From an uncultured Oscillospiraceae bacterium (lineage in GTDB: Bacteria > Bacillota > Clostridia > Oscillospirales > Acutalibacteraceae), in contig URKX01000014.1 of NCBI GenBank assembly GCA_900548545.1, positions 1 through 50,228 of the forward strand: a stretch of DNA of 50,228 nucleotides. The letters run 5' to 3'. This document shows, piece after piece, positions 1 through 8,460 of this stretch. The notes beneath the pieces are model-generated. The model saw only the letters and a program-made list of their open reading frames with translations. It did not search any database and was not told where the DNA came from. The position numbers were made by a program, and so were the translations under genes. Each line of letters starts with the position of its first letter. The stretch's first letter is position 1.

Positions 1-1
1 G

Positions 2-439
2 ATTGATATACCCGCTCTCGATTCCCTCTGATACCAGATACTCCTTCAGCCTGTCCGCAATATACCCCTTGGCCAGCGCGCCCAAATCCAGCATGGTATT
101 CGGATCATCAAATTTCACTTTATCCCCTGCTTCCAGATGCACCCGGGAATACCCCACTTTTTCAAGTGTCTTTTTTATCTCCTCCTCATCGGGAACCTTT
201 GGATCTTCATTTTTAAAATCCCACAGATCCGACAGCGGCGCCACTGAGATATCAAATCTTCCGCCTGTCACCTCATAATACTCCTTCGCACAGGAGAGCA
301 GCGCATATAAATCCTCGGACACCACTGCCTCGCTCTCTGTTCTGTGATTCAGACGGTAAAGCTCACTGTTTTCTTTTGTCCGGCTGAATATATCCTCATA
401 TTCAGCACATTTGGCAAATGCCTCATCCAGCACACGCTC
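2..439 (-). CDS. apbE: ApbE-like FAD:protein FMN transferase, internal fragment
   Basis: Read on the minus strand from 439 to 2, this frame has no stop and gives about 145 residues typical of ApbE, the Mg-dependent enzyme that attaches FMN to Thr/Ser of flavoproteins such as RnfG/NqrC subunits. Visible family features in order are an early YEDIFSRTKENSELYRLN block, TGGRFDISVAPLSDLWDF, and the LDLGALAKGYIADRL stretch that contacts FAD. Both ends are missing: the C-terminal part lies off the left edge, and the N-terminal end stops abruptly where the sequence becomes guaA. The segment is more AT-rich than the guaA side. It may belong to another genome or genomic position joined here. Family assignment is firm; what it does in this place is not. 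Confidence 0.8.
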
Positions 440-816
440 TCCCCCACATTCTGGAATAGAGGGGATTCGGCAGAAAACTGGGTCATGGTTTTGCCAAACT
501 CCGGCACCTCGCTGGAGGAAACAGTCCCTCCCAGCAGGTAAGCCATCACCTGGGCGCCATAGCAGATGCCAAGCACCGGGATGCCCATTTGGAAAACTTC
601 CTTGGAGCAGAGGGGAGCATCCGGGGCATACACACTGTTGGGACCGCCTGTAAACAGGATCCCTTTACAATCCCGCAGCGTTTCCGGATCGGTTTTATAG
701 TTTTTGATCTCACAATAAACCCCCAGGTCGCGAACCCGGCGGGCAATCAGCTGGGCGTACTGGCCGCCAAAGTCCAGCACCACCACCCGCTCATGAGCGG
801 TATTTGCCATATTCAT
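424..816 (-). pseudogene. guaA: GMP synthase, N-terminal glutaminase part only (truncated)
   Basis: GuaA converts XMP to GMP using glutamine. Only the first about 131 residues are present, covering most of the class I glutamine amidotransferase domain: LDFGGQYAQLIARRVRD near the start, GILFTGGPNSVY, and GICYGAQ with the nucleophile Cys. A complete enzyme is about 510 residues, so the rest of the amidotransferase domain, the ATP-pyrophosphatase domain and the dimer domain are missing. The frame matches guaA up to SVCWM at 424-438, where S-H should follow but apbE sequence takes over. The ATG at 816 is preceded by AAAGGGA; an in-frame ATG at 810 is also possible. A promoter lies just upstream. 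GuaA is central to de novo GMP synthesis, so either the true gene is elsewhere or the joint is an assembly artefact. Confidence 0.82.
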
Positions 817-847
817 CCCGTCCCTTTCGATTTCTTTGTTTGAGGTT

Positions 848-876
848 ATTCTAGCATATCCCGGCTGTTTCCGCAA
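848..876 (-). promoter_or_regulatory. Sigma-A type promoter for guaA
   Basis: Minus strand: TTGCGG (871-876), 17 bp, TAGAAT (848-853), with an extended TGC directly before the -10 box. It lies about 30 bp upstream of the guaA start codon. Confidence 0.6.
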
Positions 877-933
877 GGGCAGCCAATAAGCCTTTGCCAG
901 ACGTGCCTCTCGGGAAAGGGCCGCCCCCACGAA

Positions 934-958
934 GAAAAGCCCGGTCGCCCAGGCTTTT
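934..958 (-). terminator. Intrinsic terminator of glmS
   Basis: Minus strand hairpin AAAAGCCTGG-GCGA-CCGGGCTTTT about 9 bp after the glmS stop, followed by a short pyrimidine tail. It separates glmS from the guaA promoter. Confidence 0.75.
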
Positions 959-967
959 CCAAGAGAC

Positions 968-2797
968 TTATTCCACAGTGACAGACTTTGCCAAATTCCG
1001 GGGTTTGTCGATGTCGCAGCCCTTCATACTGGCCACATAGTAGGCAAACAGCTGTAAGGGCAAAATGGACAGGCTGGGCAGCATGAAGTCCGTAACAGAA
1101 GGCACACAGAACCGGTAATCCGTTTCCTGCTTTAGCGCCTCTTCTTTCTCCTGAACCGTGATACCCAGTACCACGGCCCCACGGGCCTTCACTTCCCGCA
1201 CGTTGGACATCATCTTGTCAAACAGCTTCTCATAGGTGGAAATGGCAATCACCAGGGTGCCGTCCTCGATGAGGGAAATGGGGCCGTGCTTCAGCTCGCC
1301 GCCGGTGTAGGCTTCCGAGTGGATATAGCTGATCTCCTTCAGCTTCAGGCTGGCCTCCAGGCTGGCTGCGTAGTCCACATTCCGGCCGATGAAGTACATA
1401 TCGTGGGCATTGAAATACTGGGAGGCAAAGTACTGAATGGTTTCCTTATCCCGCAAACACTCCTCTGCCAGGTCCGGCAGCCGCTGCAAGTCCTCCATAT
1501 ACCGTGCCATGTCCCCTTGGGAAACGGTGCCCAGCTGGTCTGCCATATACAGAGCGATCATGTAGATCACCGCCAGTTGGGTGCTGTAAGCCTTGGTGGA
1601 GGCCACCGCGATCTCCGGGCCGGCCCAAGTGTACAGCACATCGTCAGACTCGTTGGCGATGGTGCTGCCCACCACGTTGACAATAGAGAGCACCCGGCAG
1701 CCACGTTCTTTAGCCATGCGCAGGGCGGCCAGGGTATCTGCCGTTTCACCGGACTGGCTAATGATGATAACCAACGTCTTGTCGTCCAAAATGGGGTCGC
1801 GGTAGCGGAACTCACTGGCCACATCCACTTCCAGGGGGATCTTCAGCAGCCGCTCAAAGGCGTACTTGGCCACCACACCCACATGGTAAGAGGTGCCGCA
1901 GGCCACGATGAACACCTTGCGGATATCCCGGATCTGCCCCGCGGTAAGGGTGACGTCGTCCAGCACGATCTTCCCCTCCCGGATACGGGGGGAGATGGTC
2001 TTCCGCAGGGCCTCCGGCTGCTCGCAGATCTCCTTCATCATGAAGTGCTCGTAGCCGCCCTTTTCCGCTGCGTCAATGTCCCACTGGATCCGCTCGGGCT
2101 CCTTTTGGATGGGCTCCAGCTCCTGATTGTAGAACTGGATAGACCCCCGGGTCAAAACGGCGATCTCCTTGTCCTTCAGCCGGTAGATATCCCGGGTGCG
2201 GGACAGGATGGCCGGCACATCGGAGGCGATGTAATTTTCCCCTTGGCCAATGCCGATAATCAGGGGGCTGTCTTTCCGCACGGCGAAGATCTTCTCCGGG
2301 CACTCGGAGCAGATGATGCCCAGGGCATAGCTGCCCTCCACTTTAGAGATCACCTTCTGGATGGTTTCCAGCACGTCGCCTTTGTAATAGTACTCCAGCA
2401 TCTGGGCTACCACTTCCGTGTCAGTATCGGAGGCAAACTCCACACCCCGGCGGATCAGGTGGTTTTTCAAGTACAGGTAGTTTTCAATGATGCCGTTGTG
2501 CACCACTGCAAACTTCCCCCCGTCGCTGACTTGGGGGTGGGAGTTCACGTCCGAAGGGGCGCCGTGGGTAGCCCAGCGGGTGTGGCCGATCCCCACCGTG
2601 CCGGGAAGGTTCTTGCCACCGTCCAAAATGCCGTCCAACACGCTCAGCCGGCCCTTGGATTTCACCACGTGCATCCCGGTTTCATTGTACACCGCCACAC
2701 CGGCGGAATCGTATCCACGGTACTCCAGTTTCTGCAAGCCATTGAGCAGGATGGGCGTTGCCTGCTCCTCACCGATGTATCCCACAATACCGCACAT
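968..2797 (-). CDS. glmS: Glutamine--fructose-6-phosphate aminotransferase (isomerizing)
   Basis: GlmS makes glucosamine-6-phosphate from fructose-6-phosphate and glutamine, the first step toward UDP-GlcNAc for peptidoglycan. The 609-residue length is normal. The protein begins MCGIVGYIG, so Cys2 becomes the N-terminal nucleophile after Met removal; this and the AAGGAG site 8 bp upstream fix the start at 2797. The glutaminase domain fills about residues 1-240, and two SIS sugar-isomerase domains follow (VACGTSYHVG, ISQSGETADTLAALR, AYTGGELKHGPISL), ending in the usual KPRNLAKSVTVE tail. It sits downstream of purA but is separated from it by a terminator hairpin. The upstream gap is about 108 bp and shows no room for the roughly 170-nt glmS ribozyme. 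Confidence 0.97.
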   Translation of the reverse strand: MCGIVGYIGEEQATPILLNGLQKLEYRGYDSAGVAVYNETGMHVVKSKGRLSVLDGILDGGKNLPGTVGIGHTRWATHGAPSDVNSHPQVSDGGKFAVVHNGIIENYLYLKNHLIRRGVEFASDTDTEVVAQMLEYYYKGDVLETIQKVISKVEGSYALGIICSECPEKIFAVRKDSPLIIGIGQGENYIASDVPAILSRTRDIYRLKDKEIAVLTRGSIQFYNQELEPIQKEPERIQWDIDAAEKGGYEHFMMKEICEQPEALRKTISPRIREGKIVLDDVTLTAGQIRDIRKVFIVACGTSYHVGVVAKYAFERLLKIPLEVDVASEFRYRDPILDDKTLVIIISQSGETADTLAALRMAKERGCRVLSIVNVVGSTIANESDDVLYTWAGPEIAVASTKAYSTQLAVIYMIALYMADQLGTVSQGDMARYMEDLQRLPDLAEECLRDKETIQYFASQYFNAHDMYFIGRNVDYAASLEASLKLKEISYIHSEAYTGGELKHGPISLIEDGTLVIAISTYEKLFDKMMSNVREVKARGAVVLGITVQEKEEALKQETDYRFCVPSVTDFMLPSLSILPLQLFAYYVASMKGCDIDKPRNLAKSVTVE

Positions 2798-2817
2798 TGC
2801 GTATCGCTCCTTTCTCT

Positions 2818-2833
2818 CCCTGGCACGCCAGGG
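2818..2833. promoter_or_regulatory. Inverted repeat in the glmS leader
   Basis: CCCTGGC-AC-GCCAGGG, a perfect 7-bp inverted repeat ending about 8 bp before the glmS ribosome binding site. It could be an operator or a small RNA hairpin; no regulator in the window points to it. Confidence 0.35.
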
Positions 2834-2872
2834 GATTTCGCTACTAGCATAGGATGGTTTGCTATAAAATAT

Positions 2873-2898
2873 GCGGCAGCCGACCAAGGGGCTGCCGC
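2873..2898 (-). terminator. Intrinsic terminator after purA
   Basis: Perfect 9-bp stem GCGGCAGCC / GGCTGCCGC with an 8-nt loop, 8 bp past the purA stop codon. On the minus strand an A/T-rich stretch (ATATTTTATA) follows. It implies glmS has its own promoter in the remaining roughly 75 bp, though none with good boxes is visible. Confidence 0.7.
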
Positions 2899-2905
2899 GG
2901 CCGAA

Positions 2906-4186
2906 TCAGCGATAGATAATGTCCTCACGGGCAGGGCCGTTGGAAACCATGGTGATCGGCACACCAATGCCCTTCTCCGCGAACTCCACATACTTGCGGG
3001 CGTTCTCCGGCAGGTCCTCATACTTCTTGATGCCCCCGATGTCGCACTTCCAACCGGGGAGCACCTCCAGGATGGGCTTGCAGCGCTTCAGCTGGGCGGT
3101 GGGCGGGAAATAGTCGATCCGCTTGCCATCCAGTTCGTAGCCCACGCACACGGGGATCTCGTCCAGATAGCCCAAAGCATCCAAAACGGTGAAAGCCACT
3201 GCCGTAGTGCCCTGCACCATGCAGCCATAGCGGGCAGCCACCAGATCCAGCCAGCCCATGCGGCGGGGACGCCCGGTGGTGGCGCCGTATTCGCCGCCGT
3301 CACCGCCCCGGCGGCGCAGCTCTTCCGCCTCGTCGCCGAAGATCTCGCTGACAAACTCGCCGGCACCCACGGCGCTGGAGTAAGCTTTCACCACGGTGAC
3401 GATCTCCTGGATGGCGTAGGGCGGGATACCGCCGGCGCCCACAGCGCCGTAACCGGCCAGGGGCGAAGAGGAGGTGACCATGGGATAAATACCCATATCC
3501 GGATCCTTCAAAGAGCCCAGCTGGCCTTCCAGCAGGATGGTCTTGCCCTCTTTCACCGCGTTGTGCAGCAAGGTGGTGGTGTCAGCCACATAGGGGGCCA
3601 GGGCCTCTTTATACTCCATCAGCTTCTGATAGATCTCTTCCCGGTCCAGGGGCTTCTGATGGTACAGTTGGGTGTAGAGCACGTTTTTCACATCCAGCAC
3701 ATGATCGATGCGCTCCATGATGGAGTCTTTGTCGTCAAACAGGTCGCTGACCTGGAAGCCGATCTTGGCATACTTGTCGGAATAGAAGGGCGCAATGCCA
3801 GACTTGGTGGAACCAAAGGACTTTGCCGCCAGGCGGGCTTCCTCCATGCCGTCCAGCTCCTTGTGGTAAGGCATCACCACCTGGCAGCGGTCGGAAACCA
3901 GCAGCTTGGGAGCGGGCACGCCCCGGTCTGTAACAGACTTCACCTCGTCGATAAAGTTCTCCACAGAAAGGGCAACGCCGTTGCCGATGATGTTTGTGAT
4001 GTTCTGCCGGAACACGCCGGAAGGCAGCTGGTGCAGGGCAAACTTGCCATACTCGTTGATGATGGTGTGGCCGGCGTTGCTGCCGCCCTGGAACCGCACC
4101 ACAATGTCGGAATCTTCCGCCAGAACGTCGGTGATCTTGCCCTTGCCCTCGTCGCCCCAGCAGGCGCCTACGATCGCTTTAACCAT
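2906..4186 (-). CDS. purA: Adenylosuccinate synthetase
   Basis: PurA joins IMP and aspartate using GTP to give adenylosuccinate, the first committed step to AMP. At 426 residues it is full length. The N-terminal GACWGDEGKGK loop with its catalytic Asp, the SNAGHT motif with the catalytic His, and the GTTTGRPRRMGWLD-like block (here GATTGRPRRMGWLD) are present, as are the usual central repeats and C-terminal nucleotide-binding segments. It lies 66 bp downstream of purB, so purC, purB and purA are probably one transcript in which consecutive IMP-to-AMP enzymes are co-expressed. The ATG at 4186 follows AAAGG with a somewhat long 11-nt spacer. Confidence 0.97.
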   Translation of the reverse strand: MVKAIVGACWGDEGKGKITDVLAEDSDIVVRFQGGSNAGHTIINEYGKFALHQLPSGVFRQNITNIIGNGVALSVENFIDEVKSVTDRGVPAPKLLVSDRCQVVMPYHKELDGMEEARLAAKSFGSTKSGIAPFYSDKYAKIGFQVSDLFDDKDSIMERIDHVLDVKNVLYTQLYHQKPLDREEIYQKLMEYKEALAPYVADTTTLLHNAVKEGKTILLEGQLGSLKDPDMGIYPMVTSSSPLAGYGAVGAGGIPPYAIQEIVTVVKAYSSAVGAGEFVSEIFGDEAEELRRRGGDGGEYGATTGRPRRMGWLDLVAARYGCMVQGTTAVAFTVLDALGYLDEIPVCVGYELDGKRIDYFPPTAQLKRCKPILEVLPGWKCDIGGIKKYEDLPENARKYVEFAEKGIGVPITMVSNGPAREDIIYR

Positions 4187-4252
4187 AACACTTCAAGCCT
4201 TTCTGATTTTCATTCACAGGCGGGGTGCCGCCTTATATTTTTATGCGGCAGC

Positions 4253-5686
4253 TCACACGGTGATCTCCGCTTTTTCCTCTGCCACATCTTTGTACTTTTC
4301 CAATACCGGCGCTACAACTTCCTCCAGGAAATCCTCCGTCTGCCGGGGGGCGCGGCCCACATACTTTTCGGGCTTCACAATGTCGTGGAGTTCTTCCAGT
4401 GTCACGCCGAAAACAGGGTCTGCGGCAATGCGGGAAAGCAGATCGTTTTCCCCGCCCTGCTCCTTGACCACCCGGGCAGCCTCCATGGAGTGCACCCGGA
4501 TCCGCTCGTGGAGCTCCTGGCGGTTGCCGCCCCGCTTCACAGCGTCCATCATGATGTTCTCGGTGGCCATAAAGGGCAGCTCCCGGAGCATATGCTGATG
4601 GATCACCTTGGGGTACACCACCAGGCCGTCAGCCACGTTGTTGTACAGGTTCAAAATGCCGTCCACTGCCAGGAACGCCTCGGGCACGCTGATGCGCTTG
4701 TTGGCGGAGTCATCCAGGGTGCGCTCGAACCACTGGGTAGCCATGGTCATGGCGGGGTTCAGGGCGTCAGCAATGACATACCGGGCCAAAGAGGCAATGC
4801 GCTCGCTGCGCATGGGGTTGCGCTTATAGGCCATGGCGGAAGAGCCGATCTGGTTCTTCTCAAAGGGTTCCTCCACCTCTTTCAGGTGCTGCAGCAGGCG
4901 GATATCGTTGGAGAACTTGGCAGCGCTCTGGGCAATGCCGGAGAGGATATTCAGCATCTGGCTGTCCAGCTTCCGGGAATAGGTCTGGCCGGAAACGGCA
5001 AAGCAAGCCTGGTACCCCATCTTTTGGGCGATCTTCCGGTCCAGTTCCCGGCACTTTTCGTGGTCGCCCTCAAACAGCTCTAAAAAGCTTGCCTGGGTGC
5101 CAGTGGTGCCCTTGGAGCCCAAAAGCTTTGCTTTCCCCAACTGGTACTCAACGTCTTCCAGGTCCATCAGCAGGTCCTGGATCCACAGGGTGGCCCGCTT
5201 GCCCACGGTGGTGGGCTGGGCAGGCTGGAAGTGGGTGAATGCCAGGGTGGGCAGGTCTTTATACTCCTGAGCAAAGTGGGACAGCACCCGGATGACCCCC
5301 ACCAGCTTGTTGCGAATGAGCTTGAGGGCCTCGGTCATGATGATGACATCCGTGTTGTCGCCCACATAGCAGGAGGTGGCGCCCCAGTGGATGATGCCGG
5401 CCGCCTTGGGGCACTGCTGGCCGTAGGCATACACGTGGCTCATCACGTCGTGGCGCACTTCCTTCTCCCGGGCCTGGGCCACGTCGTAGTTGATGTCGCC
5501 GGCGTGGGCCTTCAGTTCGTCGATCTGCTCCTGGGTGACAGGCAGGCCCAGTTCCATCTCTGTTTCCGCCAGGGCGATCCACAGCTTCCGCCAGGTGCGG
5601 AACTTCATGTCCGGGGAAAACAGGTATTTCATTTCCTTGTCCGCATACCGGGCGGACAGGGGGGACTCGTATACATCTCTCGCCAT
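4253..5686 (-). CDS. purB: Adenylosuccinate lyase
   Basis: PurB cleaves SAICAR to AICAR and adenylosuccinate to AMP, each time releasing fumarate. It belongs to the fumarase/aspartase superfamily. The protein has 477 residues and shows HWGATSCYVGDNTD (conserved His region), FTHFQPAQPTTVGKR, and the superfamily signature loop around GSSAMAYKRNPMRSE, which carries the catalytic Ser. I chose the ATG at 5686 because MARDVYESPLSARYA is the usual N-terminus; the AAAGG site lies 13 bp upstream, a little far. It is located between purC and purA in the same orientation, consistent with a purine operon read from the promoter ahead of purC. Confidence 0.96.
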   Translation of the reverse strand: MARDVYESPLSARYADKEMKYLFSPDMKFRTWRKLWIALAETEMELGLPVTQEQIDELKAHAGDINYDVAQAREKEVRHDVMSHVYAYGQQCPKAAGIIHWGATSCYVGDNTDVIIMTEALKLIRNKLVGVIRVLSHFAQEYKDLPTLAFTHFQPAQPTTVGKRATLWIQDLLMDLEDVEYQLGKAKLLGSKGTTGTQASFLELFEGDHEKCRELDRKIAQKMGYQACFAVSGQTYSRKLDSQMLNILSGIAQSAAKFSNDIRLLQHLKEVEEPFEKNQIGSSAMAYKRNPMRSERIASLARYVIADALNPAMTMATQWFERTLDDSANKRISVPEAFLAVDGILNLYNNVADGLVVYPKVIHQHMLRELPFMATENIMMDAVKRGGNRQELHERIRVHSMEAARVVKEQGGENDLLSRIAADPVFGVTLEELHDIVKPEKYVGRAPRQTEDFLEEVVAPVLEKYKDVAEEKAEITV

Positions 5687-5792
5687 GCTGCTGACCAAAC
5701 CTTTCTTCTCGAAATCGATTTCCCAATGAAAACACAAGGGAGCCCCGGGGGTGGAAGCTATGCCTCCCTCCGGGACCCCGTTTTCTCAAGTT

Positions 5793-6506
5793 TTATTTGC
5801 GAAGCCCTAAGCGGCGCATCATTTCCTCATAGGCTTCTTCCACACCGCCCATATCCCGGCGGAAACGGTCCTTATCCAGCTTCTCGTGGGTATCGCTGTC
5901 CCAGAAGCGGCAGGTGTCGGGGGAGATCTCGTCGGCCAGGATGATCTTGCCATCGGAGGTCTTGCCGAACTCAATCTTGAAGTCGATCAGGTCCACGTTG
6001 ACGGACTTGAAGAACTCCACCATCATCTTGTTGATGGCAAAGCTCATTTCGGCGATCTGATCCAGCTCTTCCCGGGTGGCCAAGCCCATTGCCAGGATGT
6101 GGTAATCGTTGACCATGGGGTCGCCCAGGTCATCGTTCTTGTAGCTGAACTCCAGCACGGGGGTCTTCAGAGGAGTGCCCTCGGGCAGGCCCAGCCGCTT
6201 GGACAGGCTGCCGGCGGCGGTGTTGCGGATGATGACCTCCAGGGGTACGATGGTCACTTTCTTCACAGCGGTTTCCCGCTCGTTAAGCTCTTCGATGTAG
6301 TGGGTAGGGATGCCCTGCTCCTCCAGCTTGCGGAACATGAAGTTGGACATCTCGTTGTTCACCACGCCCTTGCCCACAATGGTGCCCTTCTTCAGTCCAT
6401 TGAAAGCGGTGGCGTCGTCTTTATAAGACACAATATAAACTTCGGGGTCTTCGGTGGTGTACACCTTTTTGGCTTTTCCTTCATACAGCAGTTCTTTCTT
6501 TTGCAT
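5793..6506 (-). CDS. purC: SAICAR synthase
   Basis: PurC (phosphoribosylaminoimidazole-succinocarboxamide synthase) condenses CAIR with aspartate using ATP. Its 237 residues match the short bacterial form. The N-terminal KELLYEGKAKKVY, the DDATAFNG loop, VEVIIRNTAAGSL-like stretch (here LEVIIRNTAAGSL) and ADEISPDTCRFWD are all typical. The start at 6506 (MQKKELLYEG) is supported by a GGAGG site about 10 bp upstream; an in-frame ATG six bases earlier (6512) is closer to it and cannot be excluded. It is the first gene of the purC-purB-purA run and has a near-consensus promoter about 100 bp upstream. Confidence 0.95.
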   Translation of the reverse strand: MQKKELLYEGKAKKVYTTEDPEVYIVSYKDDATAFNGLKKGTIVGKGVVNNEMSNFMFRKLEEQGIPTHYIEELNERETAVKKVTIVPLEVIIRNTAAGSLSKRLGLPEGTPLKTPVLEFSYKNDDLGDPMVNDYHILAMGLATREELDQIAEMSFAINKMMVEFFKSVNVDLIDFKIEFGKTSDGKIILADEISPDTCRFWDSDTHEKLDKDRFRRDMGGVEEAYEEMMRRLGLRK

Positions 6507-6606
6507 CTTCATCAGACCTCCGTAAAAAATCATCTTCCCAAAAATATCCCTTGCCAAAAAATGAGGAAGCGCCCCTGCTAAAGATGGGCATTCCCATACG
6601 GTTTTA

Positions 6607-6635
6607 ATTTTAGTAAAAATACGGGCCAATGTCAA
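6607..6635 (-). promoter_or_regulatory. Sigma-A promoter for purC-purB-purA
   Basis: Minus strand TTGACA (6630-6635), exactly 17 bp, TAAAAT (6607-6612). The transcript would carry a leader of about 95 nt containing a small hairpin (ATGGGAATGCCCAT). No PurR-type box was recognised. Confidence 0.85.
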
Positions 6636-6719
6636 TGTTTTCCCGAAAGATTTTCCCTAGTCGGACCAAAGCGCCAAAAGTTGGGGGAAAACCCAAAAAG
6701 AATTCTTGCAATTTTTTTC

Positions 6720-6748
6720 TTGTAAAATCCAGCTTACCATGGTATGAT
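6720..6748 (+). promoter_or_regulatory. Sigma-A promoter for gdhA
   Basis: Plus strand TTGTAA (6720-6725), 17 bp, TATGAT (6743-6748), preceded by A/T-rich DNA that may act as an UP element. It lies about 58 bp before the gdhA start codon and is divergent from the purC promoter. Confidence 0.8.
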
Positions 6749-6805
6749 ATCTCTATGATTTTGCAAGATTTTAAAAACAAACTTGCAGTACGGAGGGAAA
6801 ACGCT

Positions 6806-8137
6806 ATGTCTTATGTCAGTGAACAGCTGGAACTTTTGAAAAAGAAAAATCCCAACGAGCCTGAGTTTATCCAGGCTGCCACCGAAGTGCTCACCTCCCT
6901 GGAACCCGTGATCGAGGCAAACCCCCAATACGAGGCTGCCGGCATTCTGGAGCGCATCACCGAGCCCGAGCGCCAGATTATGTTCCGCGTACCTTGGGTG
7001 GACGACAACGGCAAGGTGCAGGTAAACCGCGGCTACCGCGTACAGTTCAACTCCGCCATTGGCCCCTACAAGGGCGGCCTGCGGCTCCATCCCTCTGTGA
7101 ACCTGGGCATCATCAAGTTCCTGGGCTTCGAGCAGATCTTCAAAAACTCCCTGACCGGCCTGCCCATCGGCGGCGGCAAGGGTGGCTCCGACTTCGACCC
7201 CAAGGGCAAGTCCGACCGTGAGATCATGGCTTTCTGCCAGAGCTTCATGACCGAACTGTTCCGCCACATCGGCCCCGACACCGACGTGCCCGCCGGCGAC
7301 ATCGGCACCGGCGCCCGTGAGATCGGCTATATGTTTGGCCAGTACAAGCGCATCCGCAACGCCTTCGAGGGCGTGCTCACCGGCAAGGGCCTGACCTACG
7401 GCGGTTCCTTGGCCCGCACCGAGGCTACCGGCTACGGCCTGCTGTACTTCACCGCCGCCATGCTGAAGAAAAAAGGCTATGACATAGCCGGTAAGACCGT
7501 GGCCATCTCCGGCGCCGGCAACGTGGCTACTTACGCCTGCCAGAAGGCACAGCAGATGGGCGCCAAAGTGGTCACCATGTCCGACTCCACCGGCTGGGTG
7601 TACGATCCCGAGGGCATCGATTTGGCTGCTATCAAGGAAATCAAGGAAGTCAAGCGCGCCCGTTTGACTGAGTACAAGAACTACCGTCCCAACTCCGAGT
7701 ACCATGAGGGCCGGGGCGTGTGGAACGTCAAGTGCGACATCGCCCTTCCCTGCGCCACCCAGAACGAGCTGCTGGAAGAGGATGCCAAGGCCCTGGTAGC
7801 CAACGGCTGCATCGCCGTGGCAGAGGGCGCCAATATGCCCACCACCATCGAGGCCACCAAGATCCTGCAAGAGGCCGGTGTGCTGTTTGCTCCCGGCAAG
7901 GCTGCCAACGCCGGCGGCGTGGCCACCTCCGCTTTGGAGATGACCCAGAACAGCGAGCGCCTCTCCTGGACCTTCGAGGAAGTGGACCAGAAGCTCAAGG
8001 GCATCATGGAGAACATCTTCAAGTCTGCCGACGAGGCTGCCGAGAAGTATGGCCATCCCAAGAACTACGTCATGGGCGCTAACATTGCCGGCTTCCAGAA
8101 GGTTGCCGATGCCATGCTGGCTCAGGGCGTGATCTAA
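6806..8137 (+). CDS. gdhA: Glutamate dehydrogenase, hexameric NADP-type
   Basis: The enzyme aminates 2-oxoglutarate to glutamate with NAD(P)H and is a main ammonium entry point in gut Clostridia. The 443-residue length fits the small hexameric class. The dimerisation/substrate domain contains GPYKGGLRLHPSVN and the catalytic-Lys signature LPIGGGKGGSDFDPKGKS; DVPAGDIGTG follows. The Rossmann domain carries AISGAGNVATYA, and the segment after its second strand (MSDSTG) resembles NADP-type enzymes (coenzyme choice is inference). The end has APGKAANAGGVATSALEM. GGAGGG lies 8 bp before the ATG at 6806. It is monocistronic: its own promoter is upstream and a strong terminator follows. Confidence 0.96.
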   Translation: MSYVSEQLELLKKKNPNEPEFIQAATEVLTSLEPVIEANPQYEAAGILERITEPERQIMFRVPWVDDNGKVQVNRGYRVQFNSAIGPYKGGLRLHPSVNLGIIKFLGFEQIFKNSLTGLPIGGGKGGSDFDPKGKSDREIMAFCQSFMTELFRHIGPDTDVPAGDIGTGAREIGYMFGQYKRIRNAFEGVLTGKGLTYGGSLARTEATGYGLLYFTAAMLKKKGYDIAGKTVAISGAGNVATYACQKAQQMGAKVVTMSDSTGWVYDPEGIDLAAIKEIKEVKRARLTEYKNYRPNSEYHEGRGVWNVKCDIALPCATQNELLEEDAKALVANGCIAVAEGANMPTTIEATKILQEAGVLFAPGKAANAGGVATSALEMTQNSERLSWTFEEVDQKLKGIMENIFKSADEAAEKYGHPKNYVMGANIAGFQKVADAMLAQGVI

Positions 8138-8157
8138 GAGAATCCCAGCCATTGTGG

Positions 8158-8193
8158 AAAAGGACTCAGGGCAAATGCCCTGGGTCCTTTTTT
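8158..8193 (+). terminator. Intrinsic terminator of gdhA
   Basis: AAAGGACTCAGGGC-AAAT-GCCCTGGGTCCTTT followed by T residues, 20 bp after the stop; one T-G wobble in a 14-bp stem. Confidence 0.92.
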
Positions 8194-8217
8194 CGACCCT
8201 TTCCTTCTTTCCGAAAA

Positions 8218-8228
8218 TGTGGTATCAT
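8218..8228 (+). promoter_or_regulatory. Extended -10 promoter for the EIIC-like gene
   Basis: TGTGG followed by TATCAT (8223-8228) gives a TGN-extended -10 box; the -35 region is poor. Transcription from here would produce a leader of about 260 nt before the gene at 8494. Confidence 0.5.
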
Positions 8229-8231
8229 AAG

Positions 8232-8460
8232 GTGTAAACCCAAAACGGCCCGGGAAGGGCGTACCGCCAGTAAGGCCTTGGGGACGACCAGCAGTGCCGG
8301 AAAACCTCCGGCAGGCGATCTCCAGGCGGAAAACGGACATCTTTCCCAGGCAACATAGCCAATATAGATCCCCGCAGCGTTCGCCTGTGCCTGGCAGCGG
8401 GAAAAGGTACAGAAAAACCACTGAGAAGGAACGGAGGGACTCCGCTCCCACGGTTTTTCT
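8232..8460 (+). promoter_or_regulatory. Possible structured 5' leader of the EIIC-like gene
   Basis: This holds the 356-bp gene-free stretch between gdhA and the membrane protein gene. Several complementary pairs suggest a folded RNA: GCCC/GGGC near 8252-8264; CCGCC/GGCGG enclosing a branch that contains TGCCGG-AAAACCT-CCGGCA; CCAGGCA (8346-8352) with TGCCTGG (8388-8394); and finally AGAAAAACC (8411-8419) with GGTTTTTCT (8452-8460), which encloses an inner CGGAG-GGA-CTCCG hairpin. The last element resembles a terminator or a competing anti-terminator just before the ribosome binding site. I could not match it to a known riboswitch or T-box; the whole may be a regulatory leader, but the pairings are by eye. 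Confidence 0.4.

Noticed and set aside
1286..5083. An open frame of about 1,265 codons on the plus strand
   Set aside because: It runs antisense through glmS, purA and purB, all of which are full-length conserved genes; high GC leaves the opposite strand free of stops. The predicted protein is His/Gly/Leu rich with no domain.
8250..8270. T-box-like AGGGCGTACCGCC in the EIIC leader
   Set aside because: It deviates from the AGGGTGGNACCGCG box and lies about 150 nt before the terminator-like stem, the wrong place for a T-box antiterminator.
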